A stretch of DNA of 64,000 nt from contig JAYKAV010002946.1 in assembly GCA_035582835.1 (NCBI GenBank), forward strand, positions 362,978-426,977, written 5' to 3'. Below the pieces are notes generated by a model. That model searched no databases, was not told where the DNA came from, and saw only the letters and a list, made by a program, of their open reading frames with translations. This DNA comes from Phoebastria nigripes. Its lineage: Eukaryota > Chordata > Aves > Procellariiformes > Diomedeidae. Of this stretch, positions 37,532 through 49,400 are shown piece after piece. Both the position numbers and the translations under genes were made by a program. Every line of letters starts with the position of its first letter. The stretch's first letter is position 1.

Positions 37532-37905
37532 ACCGGGTTGCCAATGTGAGCACTTCCTTTATGAGGATTTTTCCTTATTCGTAGATATCACATTCTCGAC
37601 ACTTGGCTATCCTCATGGACGTGAACTGCTCCAAGCAGTTTCATTTGGAATCGCATTAGGAAGAAGTTGGCCGGACTGGATGGCGTGATGGCAGGCAAAA
37701 CATGGTAGTATGTACAGTAGTTCATTCCCTGCACTTCTGGGTTTGCATCCGCAGACCAGAGGCACAACAGGGCGTGAATTTGCCCAGCGTAACACTGTCC
37801 CTCATTACTGTGCTTTGACTCATAGGATACGATCACACCAGCAAAAGTGACAGACACAGATACTTAAATAATTTGCCAGACACTTCATTTTGCAATTGTG
37901 GAAAG
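37532..37905 (+). other. Candidate exon (374 nt) with strong splice signals
   Basis: The left edge is an excellent 3' splice site: about 30 nt of pyrimidines (TTTTCTTTCTTTCTCCCCTC at its core) then CCACCACCACACAG at 37518-37531. The right edge is GGAAAG|GTAAGTG, a near-perfect donor at 37905/37906. The enclosed 374 nt is less AT-rich than its flanks. On the plus strand one frame is open from the acceptor for 51 codons to a TGA at 37686 (it includes HFLYEDFSLFVDITFSTLGY). The minus strand is open for 89 codons, 37588-37857. I recognise no protein family in either. A non-coding RNA exon or an untranslated exon fits as well as a coding one. Splice signals are seen; that they are used is inference. 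Confidence 0.35.
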
Positions 37906-38788
37906 GTAAGTGTGTGCCCAGCTATGGCAGTTCTGCCATTAGTCACCATCACTTGTATTTACTTTGTATACATACACTAGGCACACCTTCACGGGGAGTT
38001 TGCAGAACACTAATTCTCCATTTTCGATAAAACCTCAAAGTTAATCTACTTCCACTCTACAACATCTGACATGTCTCTTCCTCATAAACAGCTAATGAAT
38101 CACATTAATGTAATGAAAGTTACAGGGATGATGCGTGCACACAGAGCTACTTGACATGAACAAGGACAACCGATAGTATCCAGAGAATATGCAGCAGCTA
38201 GGATGTGCATAGTTTTGTAATTCTGTATTTTATGAATCTTCACCAAAAGAATGTACAGACACATCCACTAATATAAATGTGTATATTTCACAGTTACAGC
38301 TTAACATTAAGAGCAAACACACAAAACCAATGTGTAAAACCTTTAACAAAAATACTCAAACATGAGCACAAAACCAAGTTTTTATATTAATATTTCAGTA
38401 TCAAATTTCTGTGTGTCTGATATTCAGAGTTATATAAGGTTAATTTTATTTCAGGTCCCTGCACCTGTATTTGAGTATTTAATTCTAGAAAACAGGTTAG
38501 AAGATACCAACTTTAATTTGTATCTTAGTGATAACACTTCTATCAAAACAAAGCAGTAATTTTTAAGCAGCGGGTGGAAATCATACCCATTTACTGAAGC
38601 CGTGACAAATACACAGAGTTTCCATGCACAAGCTTTCCTTAGTCTCTAGGCCTGGAAGAGAGATGTATCTCCTGTATGTCTTGGAGAATTTTTACTTCTT
38701 TCTCTGTGTCAAGGAAAGCATTTTACATTTGCTGCATTTCCACGCTGAAATACTCAGAAATGGTGTAGATGAGCAATATTAGGAAAGC
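37906..38788. other. AT-rich DNA after the candidate exon
   Basis: No gene seen; this would be intron if the exon is real. Confidence 0.4.
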
Positions 38789-39020
38789 ACGTTGGTGCTG
38801 ACGCACGGAAAGCTACCTGTGGTGCAGACCTGGGTCAGACCGCAACCTGCATAACCGTGACCTTTTCTTTGCGCCAGGTACCAATAACCAGACAGAGCAA
38901 GTGCGCGCGAAAACCGAGTACAGTTATAAGTGTGGATAACCTTCGTGGTTCTGCTCTGGCACGTGGCACAAAGCTCCAACACCTGTAAGAGAGGCCAGCC
39001 AGGGAACGACGGGCGTGCCA
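38789..39020. promoter_or_regulatory. Small CpG-rich patch, possible promoter or enhancer
   Basis: I count about 15 CpG in roughly 230 bp (including GACGCACGG, GTGCGCGCGAAAACCG and AACGACGGGCGTG), against almost none in the kilobases either side. It contains an E-box CACGTG at 38961-38966. In a genome that loses methylated CpG, such a patch suggests an unmethylated regulatory element, a constrained exon, or a young insertion. I see no LTR ends. Confidence 0.35.
38817..38982 (-). other. Candidate minus-strand exon (166 nt) inside the CpG-rich patch
   Basis: On the minus strand GGCCTCTCTTACAG (acceptor, ending 38983) and CCACAG|GTAGCT (donor, 38817/38816) enclose 166 nt that are open in one frame: 55 codons plus one base. 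The reading includes LELCATCQSRTTKV and GYWYLAQRKGHGYAGCG, with four to five cysteines. The same frame extends upstream to an ATG at 39060. No domain recognised. Phase in is 0, phase out 1. The acceptor is good and the donor moderate. Confidence 0.22.
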
Positions 39021-41658
39021 GCTGCAGGGCTGGAGTGTGTGTGACACAGTGACCCTCCATACTATAAGAAAGGCTGAAAAAATCAGCCGTTAGACAACAG
39101 ATGTTGTGTTGGTCCTGAAGAAAGGGTTTGCGTAGTTCATTACAAGCTATTGCAATAGGTTTTAAACGAAACTCCTGAAAATTACACTGCTTTTAAAACA
39201 GATTAATACGCATTAAAGGAGCTAGCTGCAATTCCTGAATCATTGCAGAGTGCTCTTTTTTTTTTTAAGCCTTGCCCATCACCCGTTTTCACTGAAGTTT
39301 ATGACCACATATGTTTTACTTCATAAAACACACACAAAAAAACCAAAACCAAAAACAAAACAAAAAACTACCCCTGAAAACAATAAAAGAGATGCAGATT
39401 CTTCCTATAGTGGGTGTGGGTATTTCAAACACATTATTAATGACATTACCTCTAAGCTGTATGCATAGATTATGAATATTGTTGTAATACACAATATAAT
39501 ACATAGCTATATGCATTGTATATTTTATATTACCTGCATTTTATATAACGATACACAGTTTATATATTATATAGTATAATCATGTAATATATATATTTCT
39601 ACTTCATAAAGATTTATTTAAAAACAAAATACACTAATAAATAAATGCAAACATTTAAAAGCAAACAGTTAAAAGTCTGTATCAAAACACACTACTCAAC
39701 AACAAAAAGGCAGAGTAAATAGCTCCGAAGTGGAAAGGAATCCCTTTCTAAGAGCAGCAGCTGGGTGGAGAAAGGACTGTTTTCTATTAGGTCTAACAGC
39801 AGGATTTGTTATCGTTTAAATACACGCTCTAATACACTTAGTGTTTTGTGCTACGTTTAACAAGATTAAGTGATCATACAATGTTTCATCTCAAATATTT
39901 ATTGGAAATCAGACGACAAGCCTCATTTCTTGCCAAAATATTGTCCCATGGTTCATGCATGATGCTAATTCCAGCTGAATGAGTAAATCTGTTTACCCAG
40001 TCGTAACAAGAAAAGTGCTATTTATCAATTAAAGGATTCCCTTAGGAACACCTTTATTTTTTTCTGGACTTCTATCATTTTTCTTAACAGATGCAGCTTT
40101 GCACCAAAAACCTAGATTATGAAGTTCTAAGGCACTATTGAGGCCTTTGATGTGGATAAAATTGGAAATATTGTTATCTTTACAGTCAAGGATTTAAAAA
40201 TCAAAACACTTTATAGAAAGCACTAAGTTTCATAAGTATTAATTACAAAGGAACTTTTCTTTTTTAAAAATTTCTAAATGAAGGCTAGCAGGTGGGAAGA
40301 CTAGCAATGTAAATGGACTGAACACAGAGAGCTTCAGAGTACAACTAAATGATGTATGTACTAAATTTGAAAATAATACAAGCCTCCCGATACATGGACA
40401 CGTGCCAACTCCTAAATTATACCAAGAGGCAGCATAGGTGGGAATGGGACTCCATTTTTCAGATTCTCATGCCTGCTGAAAAGAAATTCTACAACTATGA
40501 CACCAGGAAGTAATTCATTACTTTCAGTGTATCTTTAGCTAATACATCTTATAAACCAGTTTCTACCCAACAGACAAAGTGCTATAGATCTGCCTTGGCT
40601 GTACCTGTACTTATAATGACAAAGAGGGATCTTCAGTTTCTAGTCTAGATACAAGAATTTTTCCAGCCAAGTCTCTTGCTGTGTATTACATTCTGTTTAT
40701 TTATTGATTTTTATGCCAATATGTTGAAAGATTCAGTTGCACCATTAAGTTACACAGGCATGTATGGGAGCTGGCAACATTGGGGTCTCTGGAAAAAGTA
40801 ACATCCACAACCAGCATTAGCCAGGGAAATTTTGCCAGCATACTTTAATGAGGACATTAGTTGCAGATAAACAATAGTTAGATGTCTTTCATACTCCCAA
40901 TGCAAGTGATATTAGGAGCTGAGCTAAGTAATTATTTGGTTCTGTGAAGGAGGAGTGGGATAAATAATATGCTATGCTCCCTGAAAATAAAATTCAGGTT
41001 AGTGTAATTCAACTTCAGCTGGTGTCATTATGGGCTTAGACTCTAACACGTAGAAGATCTAAATACAAAACTCCCTTTTCTCAAGGATAAGCCTAAACCA
41101 ATGCGTTGAAAACTATCCCATGTCAGCGTGCTGTTATCAGTGCTTTAAAAGTCAGTTCACAGTCCTGCTTTTAATGAAGGCAAAGTGCATTTAAACTTGG
41201 TTATCATACATTCAAGAAGAATTTCCTAACCCCTAATACTTAGTTTATTCAGGGTTTATTTTCAGGATAGTCACCTGAAAAATGGATTCCAGCCACTGCT
41301 GGAATATTCACTTACTACGTGAAGGGATACTACAAGCATTCAGAATAACAAATAGTCTGATAATTTCAGTATCCTCTTTAGAAGAGAGGAGAATGCAGGA
41401 TCCCAGCAGCAGAGAAGGTGATGGAATTTGCTTTCTCCCATTCTCAGTGATCATGCTCATTTCCAGACTACTGCATAAAAGGGCAATGACACAGCAGGCT
41501 TGTGAACTTAGCCTGCTCTTCTTCTTGTGTACCAGGCTGAAACTGCTACTGTGCCAAGAAGAATTTATTTAATCAAAACCCAAAACATTTTATATTTACT
41601 ACAGTTTGAACCACACTTTTTCCTATTCAGTCTTGCTTAACTAAAAANATAAATTGGG
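39021..41658. other. AT-rich non-coding DNA
   Basis: No gene seen. About 39470-39600 is almost only A and T with many TATA-type steps. A 96-codon frame at 41282-41572 has no signature. Confidence 0.5.
39325..39368 (+). repeat. A/C-only tract
   Basis: A-runs separated by single or double C (AAAACCAAAACCAAAAAC type). Same class as 17935-17988. Confidence 0.9.
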
Positions 41659-41852
41659 AAAAAAAAAAAAACAACAAAACCAAACCAAAAACAGAAACAA
41701 AAACAAACAAGCAAAAACACACAAAAAAACCAACCAAACAAACAAAAAAAAAACCACACAAAAAAAAACCACCACAGGTTGGGGGGGGGTCAGTTGGTTT
41801 TTTGTGGGTTTGTTGTTGNTGGTTTTGGTTAGTTTTGTTTGTTTGTTTCTTT
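41659..41852. repeat. A/C-rich tract switching to a G/T-rich tract (inverted low-complexity pair)
   Basis: 41659-41775 is almost only A and C; at 41776 it switches to almost only G and T and stays so to 41852. The two halves are therefore roughly complementary, for example CAAACAAACAAG against GTTTGTTTGTTT and CCAACCAAACAAAC against the GGTTTTGGTTAG region. A G9 run (41781-41789) marks the switch. Two ambiguous bases, 41648 and 41819, flank or lie in it. It could fold back, or record an inverted duplication of a simple repeat. Confidence 0.9.
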
Positions 41853-42989
41853 TCCTCCCGACATGAATTGGATGCTGGATCTCTGAATCCATCCTCACAC
41901 ACCTACCAACCAGAACAAAACAAAGCTATGAAGGAAACCTTATGAAGCAGCTATCTCAGAAATAGCTGTGGCTGGTATTCTGGCCTAACTTTGGATAAGT
42001 TTTTCTCTTTTTCTGAAAAGCAGGCATGGCACTAGGATACATCCTGTTATTTTCAGCATTTTCTGCAGTCTGAACAGACCCTCCAGGTAACACTNATTTG
42101 CCAGGCTATAAACCTCTGGGTTATTTAACATGTTTCCTGTTAACATTTTGGAGAACTCTTCAGAGCCAGTTTATTTTTCAAGGTATTTTTCCATAGCCTT
42201 TACTATTATATTTTTTAATTAAATGAATTATATTAATCAGAGCTATAAAGTGTTCTTTGAGAAGTTTTATGACCTCTTCAATCATCAAATTATGTTCTTC
42301 ATTTAACAGCAAGGTTCCTCCCAGCAGTCTTACATTTTTATATTATTCTTACTGTTAAAGTGTTTCTTAAACAATGTTTTCAGCCTATGTCCCCAAAATA
42401 TTTCTCAACAAACTAGTGTCTAGGCTGAATCAATTGTGCTGTGCTTTTCTAGAAAAGCTTTTTCCTTTTTTAGCTTGAGGACCTAGGATGGAGAAGTGCT
42501 CAGGGTTAAACATATGACCTTCCCTGCATCAAACCATTCATAACCCCAATCCATAGTCTGCAGAAGTACATGATGCAAAACGCCTCTCTTGTACAAGAAG
42601 CAATTCCTGTGAACACTTTCCAACAGACGATTTCCCTGGAGTCTGTTTCAGGAGGTAAATCAGAACTGTTCTCTGTGTCCCTAAAAGTCACCTTGAGCAG
42701 ACCTCAAGCTGCACATTAGCATTCCCCTCTTTATTACCTGCTGCTGCTCTCTTCCCTCTCACCTCCCCACACCAGTCTTCTCTTCAGCCCCTGCCACCAC
42801 CTACTGCATTTCTGTCCTATGTGTTTACATGCCTCTGCCAATACTCCACTGGGATCTCTACAATGTTATTTTTGTTCCCTTTGCCTACACCCACATTTTG
42901 ATTTTTTCTTCATTTTAACTCTGAGACAGTCACTTGCTTAATTTTGTAAGGCACTTCCATATACATTTGATATTGAAAACAGCAGTACT
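41853..42989. other. Non-coding DNA between low-complexity tracts
   Basis: No gene seen. A small hairpin CAGCTAT/ATAGCTG lies near 41948-41968. Confidence 0.5.
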
Positions 42990-43176
42990 AAGGGGTGGTG
43001 CTGGCGTTGTTTTGTTTGGGGTTTTTTTGATGGTGGTGGTGTTTGGTTTTTTTGTTTGGTTTCTTGGGTGGTTTTTTTTTTGTTGGGGTTTTTTTTGGTG
43101 GTTTTTTGTTGTTGTTGTTGTGTTTGGTTTTTTGTTTGTTTGTTTTTTGGGTTTTGTTTGTTTGTTTGTTTTTTTA
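42990..43176 (+). repeat. G/T-only low-complexity tract (about 185 bp)
   Basis: Long runs of T with G pairs and triplets (TTTGTTTGG, GTTGTTGTTG, TTTGTTTGTTTG) and hardly any A or C. It gives long spurious open frames on both strands. Same class as 52075-52173 and 52525-52578. Confidence 0.93.
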
Positions 43177-44037
43177 ACCAGGCCATGTTACAAAACAGAA
43201 TATGGTATTTCACCTGAGGCCTCACCAAGTCCAGAAGAGCACAACAGTTGCCTGCCGTACATGTGATCCACCTGTCTAAAAAACCACCAAGAGAGTGGTA
43301 TTTCTGTTGTTTCCTAATGCATAGTTTTTGGAACCATAACAACCCAAGACCCGTTTCTGTGGCACAGTTGCCTAAAGAGTTATTCCCCATTTGATTTTCA
43401 AATAAAAACCATGTTAAGTAGCAGACAACAAACCAGAGTGTGGTATCTTCACCTGGCTCCATTTTAAATTTTGGGTCTACACAGAATTAACAATGAAATT
43501 TAGAAGTGAAAATATTTATCCTAGAAAATAAAGGGTTCGTGAATTCCTGAAGACAAAACAACCACTGAATATATGTTATTTAAAAGGATTATTCATTTTA
43601 TACTTCCAAATGCAGTCTTATGATTTAAGATGTAGGGAAAGTGCTAAACAGAAAAGGTCAAAAATCAAGCTAAAACATTTAGAAACATCAGGAATAATCT
43701 TTTTATTTANTTGGACCGTTTCCAAAGGCTAAATGGGTTGCAAACATAATGCAATTTAAATTTCCCCAAGTTTAAAATTGAGTTTGCCCTAGTGAAATCC
43801 CTAGAATCGCTCAAAGATCAAAAAATTTTTTCTATCTTTCATGACCAGCTTTTCAACAGGAAGGAATCTTGCACCAAACCGCCCTGGGGGTGAGTCAGGA
43901 GGGAGTCACCTTATACTTCAGACAACTGATTTTTCCTTCACCAAGGCTGAAACAACACTATCTGATGGAGCAGCATGCACCACTCTGCCTCAATCTGTCA
44001 AGTTTGAAGGATTACTTTCAAACGCATTGTTATATTT

Positions 44038-44069
44038 AGAAAGACTGAAATGCAGAAAGACTGAAATGC
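44038..44069 (+). repeat. Exact 16-bp tandem duplication
   Basis: AGAAAGACTGAAATGC occurs twice in tandem. A second small duplication of ATTTCAACTTAG lies 30 bp further right. Confidence 0.95.
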
Positions 44070-45338
44070 AAAGATCCTTTTAGACGATTAAAAGATTTCA
44101 ACTTAGTTAATTTCAACTTAGATTTGAGTAAGGCCAGTAATATAATTTCAGAGTACATAGGTTATTATGTTTTTTTGTAAGGACCTGATAAATAATATTG
44201 ATTTTCCAGTTTAAAAATCACTTTTAAAATTTCCCCAGAATATCACCTTTTTTGGATGTCTGTGTCTCTCAGCACCCTCAGCCACCAAGCACTTAAATGC
44301 AAAGAAGCAATTGTTCTTCCTGAAACAAGGAAATCTAAAAGCCATCAAAATCATATTTCATCTTCTGCACAATTTACTTTTTTCCTCTTGTAACGTGAAA
44401 ACTATAGCAAAAAAAATAAGCAAAATACTCTTCAACTCAAGTTAGAATTGATTTCCTATGACTGAGAAGTACACTGTAGATAATATTTCACAGAACAGCA
44501 ACAAGGCTATTCCCTCCTATTAGAAGTAGGAAATTATGAGCGTAAATGTCCCCCAAGACCATATTTGCTGTTTGACTGCATCTGTGGAGCCTGTTGTTTG
44601 TACAAAAAGGGATCTGTTGTTTCACAGCAGAGTCATGAAATGCATGGCGTACTTTGGCAATGAGGGTGCTGAACGACAACACCTTGCAAATTTAGCTGTG
44701 CTAGTGAAAGATGTTATTGCCTTCAGCTGTCTTAATTTTTTTTATCCCCCACTCTTCTGCAAGAGGTTGCTGCCCCCACGGCATAAGCCAGTGGAAGAGA
44801 GCACATTGCATGCCTTGCCTACAAAGGNGCAAAACCTGGAGTTAGCTCCAACTCCCTTTCATGAGCAACTTAAAATGCAGAAATCTGCACTGCAGCAGGA
44901 GAGGTGCAGGCACACAGCCAGCTCAGCTAACAGGTTGGGAGGTGTATAACCAGAGCCGGGGTGCTGAGCTGTACCTATCAGCATAGCTGGTATAGCTGTC
45001 TCCATCGTACGGACTAGCTTCCTGCTGAAAATTTGCAAGGGCAAAGGAAGACAAGTTTTAAGATATCTTCCACCTGCAGACCTTTTTCATGAAACAATAA
45101 TTAAGAAATGTCTTTTTCTGTGAACATTCCTCAGATAAACATTTATTTTCATAACACGTCATGTTGACAAAAAGGCGAGATAGAGGAATTTTAAAGCTAA
45201 TGACTTTTTAATAAACATTAGCATATATATAAGTATTTCCTTAGTATCAGATTAAGCCTAATGAAATCAAAGCTAATCAGATCTGAGTTTCATTTCTGTT
45301 ATCCTCAAAAATCCAGTATTCTTCCTCTGTTATATTAG

Positions 45339-45367
45339 ACTATGTTATAGTATAACTATGACATAGT
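45339..45367. repeat. 13-bp hairpin with 3-nt loop
   Basis: ACTATGTTATAGT, loop ATA, then ACTATGACATAGT: complementary at 12 of 13 positions, with a G-T wobble at the other. Very AT-rich, so cruciform or slippage origin is more likely than a structured RNA. Confidence 0.85.
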
Positions 45368-46449
45368 ATACTCTACTATGGCTTTCTGTACCTGATAAAA
45401 AGAAACATGTCTGTAAATATATTTGAACTTTCTTGGTGTGTTTCTAATGCAAACTCCTATCAGTACCAATGGGGAAAAGTGAGAACTACCTAAATTAAAG
45501 ACCTCTGTCACTTTTCCTACACAAATATATTTTGCTAAACCTGGAGCAAGGTCAACTGCTGCATGAAATATACAGTTTAACTTCTTCTAAGATCATATTT
45601 ATCACAAAAAATAAACTTTCATGAACATTTGCTTACAAGATATCTTGTCAGATATGTATGTGATATTAAAGGAACACTGTAGTATATACTTGATTAGTGA
45701 CTGTTAATCAACAAATGGATTAAGTCACTCAACAAATTTCACAAGTGGGTTTTTCAATAACTAACCTCCTAGAGGACCTGTAGTACCCATCCCCTCCCCT
45801 ACACACACACAAATGGTATCAACAGAAGAGCAATGGCTCTGCCACTGAGTTAGATGGCTGCTTATTTATGGTGCTTAACTATTCACAAATGCAATGATGG
45901 CATAGACATATTAAAAGGGAACAAAATACACTTTTTATAAATATTTGTTTTTCATATCTTTATAAATGTTCTCCCCTCTCTTCCTGGAAGAACAAGTTTG
46001 CAGATCAGCTTTCCATAAGACATTGATTCTAGTTGATTGGATCCTTCAAGCAGCTAAAAGACTGTATCTGCTAGAGATTCCCCTGAAGTTCATTTTGAAA
46101 TTGAAAATGTGTTTACTATAGAATTGAAATAATGTCACAGGGCTGAGAGCAAAGATTTATCTGTTTTCTCCAACAGATGCAATCCTAAGTAGCACTTTGT
46201 TTCACATCATTCGCATTGTTTATATCACTTACTGAGAGAGATGCAGAAGAACCTTATTTAAAAAGATCTCAGTCTCTCACCCACAGGCAATGGTTTTAAG
46301 AAAGCACAGTCTACTAAGTACATATATACCTATATATCAACTAAATATGTATTGTTCTTGCCTAAAAGTTTAAGGTTTAAGACCGACTGACAAGTGCTCT
46401 GCAAGAACAGGAACTGGGTCACTGAAATTCTCTCTCTTTTTTTTTTTTT

Positions 46450-46476
46450 GGGGGGGGGCAGGGGCGGGGGGCAGGG
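46450..46476 (+). other. G-quadruplex motif
   Basis: Four G-runs of 9, 4, 6 and 3 are separated by CA, C and CA: a canonical short-loop quadruplex pattern. It follows a T-run (46437-46449), so the strand is T-run then G-runs. Folding is inferred from the pattern. Confidence 0.85.
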
Positions 46477-49400
46477 ATTTTTCCAGTGTACATACATCAG
46501 AGTCGGGACTGAGAAATGTACCACAAATAACTAAAAAAAAAAAAAAAATTCCTAACACACAGTGTGAAGACCCAGATTTGCTAATAGACAGGGAGAGGAA
46601 GGCATTACTGCTTTTTTCCAGGCTGTGATTCCTTGGCAGCAGCAAGCAGGCTCACAGCCACTGCTGCAGTCCTGCCTTTCTGTCCCTTCCTGGCACTTGT
46701 CATCTTCTGTGATGAGCTCCTTCAATTTGCTAAGTCAAACAGCTGACACAAAAACATTAGCTTAGGTTAGCTTTCTGCCCATTTGGTGAACTGAAATGGT
46801 TTATTCTATGTCAAAAGTCAGGACAGAGTGAAAGGAGCACAGGTTGCATTAAAGGTCAGCATTTATTCTTGCTTCTGCCATTTGTGGGGTGATGGGTCGC
46901 ATCCTGAGCTAGCACAGACAGCTGCAGGTGAAATGGGATGGGAGGAGCCCATTGCACAGCAGATGTGACATCATGCACCCCAATATTGCTGCTCCTTAGC
47001 TATGTTTTTGCTTGAAGTTTCTTGTTGTTGTTACCTTGTTTTGTTTTCTTTTAAACAAAAAAGGAGGAATTTTCAGGTGCAAAAACTTCAGGTGCTTTGG
47101 CAATGCTAGATGTACCAAATTTAGCCTAAGGAGCACTTTAGAATTAATGGAATTGGAGATTAATAACCTGTTGGAACCAGGGACTCACAAACACCTCTTG
47201 TGTGGTGCTGTAACAGAGCAGCTAACCTTACATCAGGATATGACCTGATGCTAGTGACACAGCTCAATAGATATTCAGATAGCGTGTAGGCAAGTGTAAG
47301 TAGTGGTCAAAGAGGTTACTATTAGTGTATCTTTCATTTTTTCCCCTCCCAAGTTCCTCTCACTGTAAATGCCCTTTGCTTTCAGTATTGGCTGAAATTT
47401 TGCTAGACATTGAGGAACAAACACCTACCAAAAAAATTATTAAAAGGCATAGAGGTCATCCCTCCACAGACCTTGGGGACATTGCCCTCAACATAAAAAT
47501 CTCCCTACAAAGAGGTTACAAATGAATTCACATGTCACATTTATTACATGTCCAAACACAGCAAGCTTCGTCTACCGCCAGTACTAAAAGGATTACCACT
47601 CTGTGTGAAAAATTATTTTAAAAACCTAAAAAAAGCGAGCTGCTTCTGACTTCTTCCATGACTTCAGCTGAAGGTCTATAGACACTCAGGTTACCACATG
47701 GCATCCCAAAGGGCAACACTTCGCTGAAGGATCAAAACTAAATGTATTTGGGTTACACCCATGCTAATATGTACACCCATGCTCTCCAGCCCTGAGGGTC
47801 AACCGGCCCCGCACAGCACCTCTCACGTCCACTGCGCTAAGGTCCCTGACCCTCTCCTCTCCTCACAACCCCCAGGCACGGGATCATCAGCCATGCGCCC
47901 CCGGGACAACCCCAGACTGTGCTGTCCCCCAACGCATACTCAGGTGGTCTCTGGAAAAGCATAACTAGGCCTGGACCAAAATCTTGCCATGGATCATCCT
48001 AACAATTTAACGAAATGAGCAAATCACATGCCAGTGCTCAGGCTATACTTTTAACGCTGTTTCGTTTGCTAATGAAGACATAGCCTTGATGCCTGCATAC
48101 TAACAGCAAACTCCATTTTGGCGAACTTTGAAAACAAAACTTTTATTTCTCCTTCCTGCTGCTCCTCTTTTTTAAAAAAAAAAAAAATCTAAGAGGTTTT
48201 TTTCCATATTTTAGCTGTCTTCAAGGCCTGACATCAACAGCTACAGATATCCCAGCTAAATACAACTAAATAGTACCCAGTTAAGTTCCCTCCATATTTT
48301 ACTTAATTCATTCCAAATAGTTCAGGAAGGGCTGGCACAAAACCAAGGGAAAACAACAGGACTGAATTCTGGTGCTTTTATAAGCAGCATGAGCAAGGCT
48401 TTTATATTATACAGGAGTGAAAAACACTAACGTCTCACCAAAACACTGTAAGCTCCTACAGCACTCAGCAATAATTTCAGGAACCAAGATCTACTGAGTG
48501 AATGCTATTACCAACATTTAAGAGCATACCAACGGCTACTTTCAAGTACATACTTTGAAGCAACACACTTGAGCCTCACAATGATTGTTGGCTTTGATTT
48601 CCTACTAGACATACCCATACTCCCATGTGTGTAACAGATCCAATCTACGGAAATTTTACAGCCTGCTTTGCTGAAAACAGAGATCAATATGAAGCTAGCA
48701 CTTGAGAAGCTGGTCGCACTACAGATAACCGTAGAGGAGAAACCAAGAGTTCTTCGTAATTGAAAGGGAATTAAAAAATGAGCATTATACTACATTCAGT
48801 ACAAAAGAAAACCATCAGTAGACTAAATGCATGTGGAAAAATATTAGGAATTTTTAATCTTAAGTATTTAGTGTCCCATTATATTGAGACTCTCATTTGT
48901 GATCTTTGGGAAACTCCCTGTCCCTACATAACAAGTTTGATGTTTCTCTTTTGATACCATCTGATCAACACACTCTAATAGAATTAATAGGCCGTTCAGA
49001 AAAATAATTGAAAATAGTAGGGGAAAAACTAGGATAGGATTAAGACTGTCGATTCTAGTACCAGGTGTCCTATAAAAAGATGTTACTTTTTACTGGACAT
49101 GACCAGGTTCAGCTCAGTGATAACAAAACTCAAGCCCCCCACCACCCCACCCCCATCATTGCTCAGCCCAACATCTTTTCCCTCATCAGGCTTGTCCTTA
49201 CCACCATCAATAATAATTTTCTGCACAGCAGAAGTATCACTAGGCTTGTAATCACTGCCAGGCTCCTCTGGCAGAAAAATCACTCTCTGACTCACTTTAA
49301 CAGCTTTAGAGAGGCTGTGACAAGCATGGCAGTGATATGTTGACAAGCCATTTTGATATGTAAAGAGCTGGTTATGGACATACACTAAGAGAAAAAGCCA

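Noticed and set aside
41627..41902. Frames of 70-91 codons on both strands
   Set aside because: They are products of the A/C to G/T low-complexity pair.
42934..43462. Long frames on both strands (110 and 174 codons)
   Set aside because: They are products of the G/T-only tract: repetitive Phe/Val/Gly on one strand and Gln/Asn/Lys/Thr on the other.
44536..44949. 137-codon ATG frame on the plus strand
   Set aside because: No domain, no splice or poly(A) signals, and one ambiguous codon; left as unassigned rather than called a gene.
47012..47248. 78-codon frame beginning like a signal peptide with later cysteines
   Set aside because: The start codon is TTG, the cysteine spacing fits no defensin-like family I know, and no splice or poly(A) context supports it.
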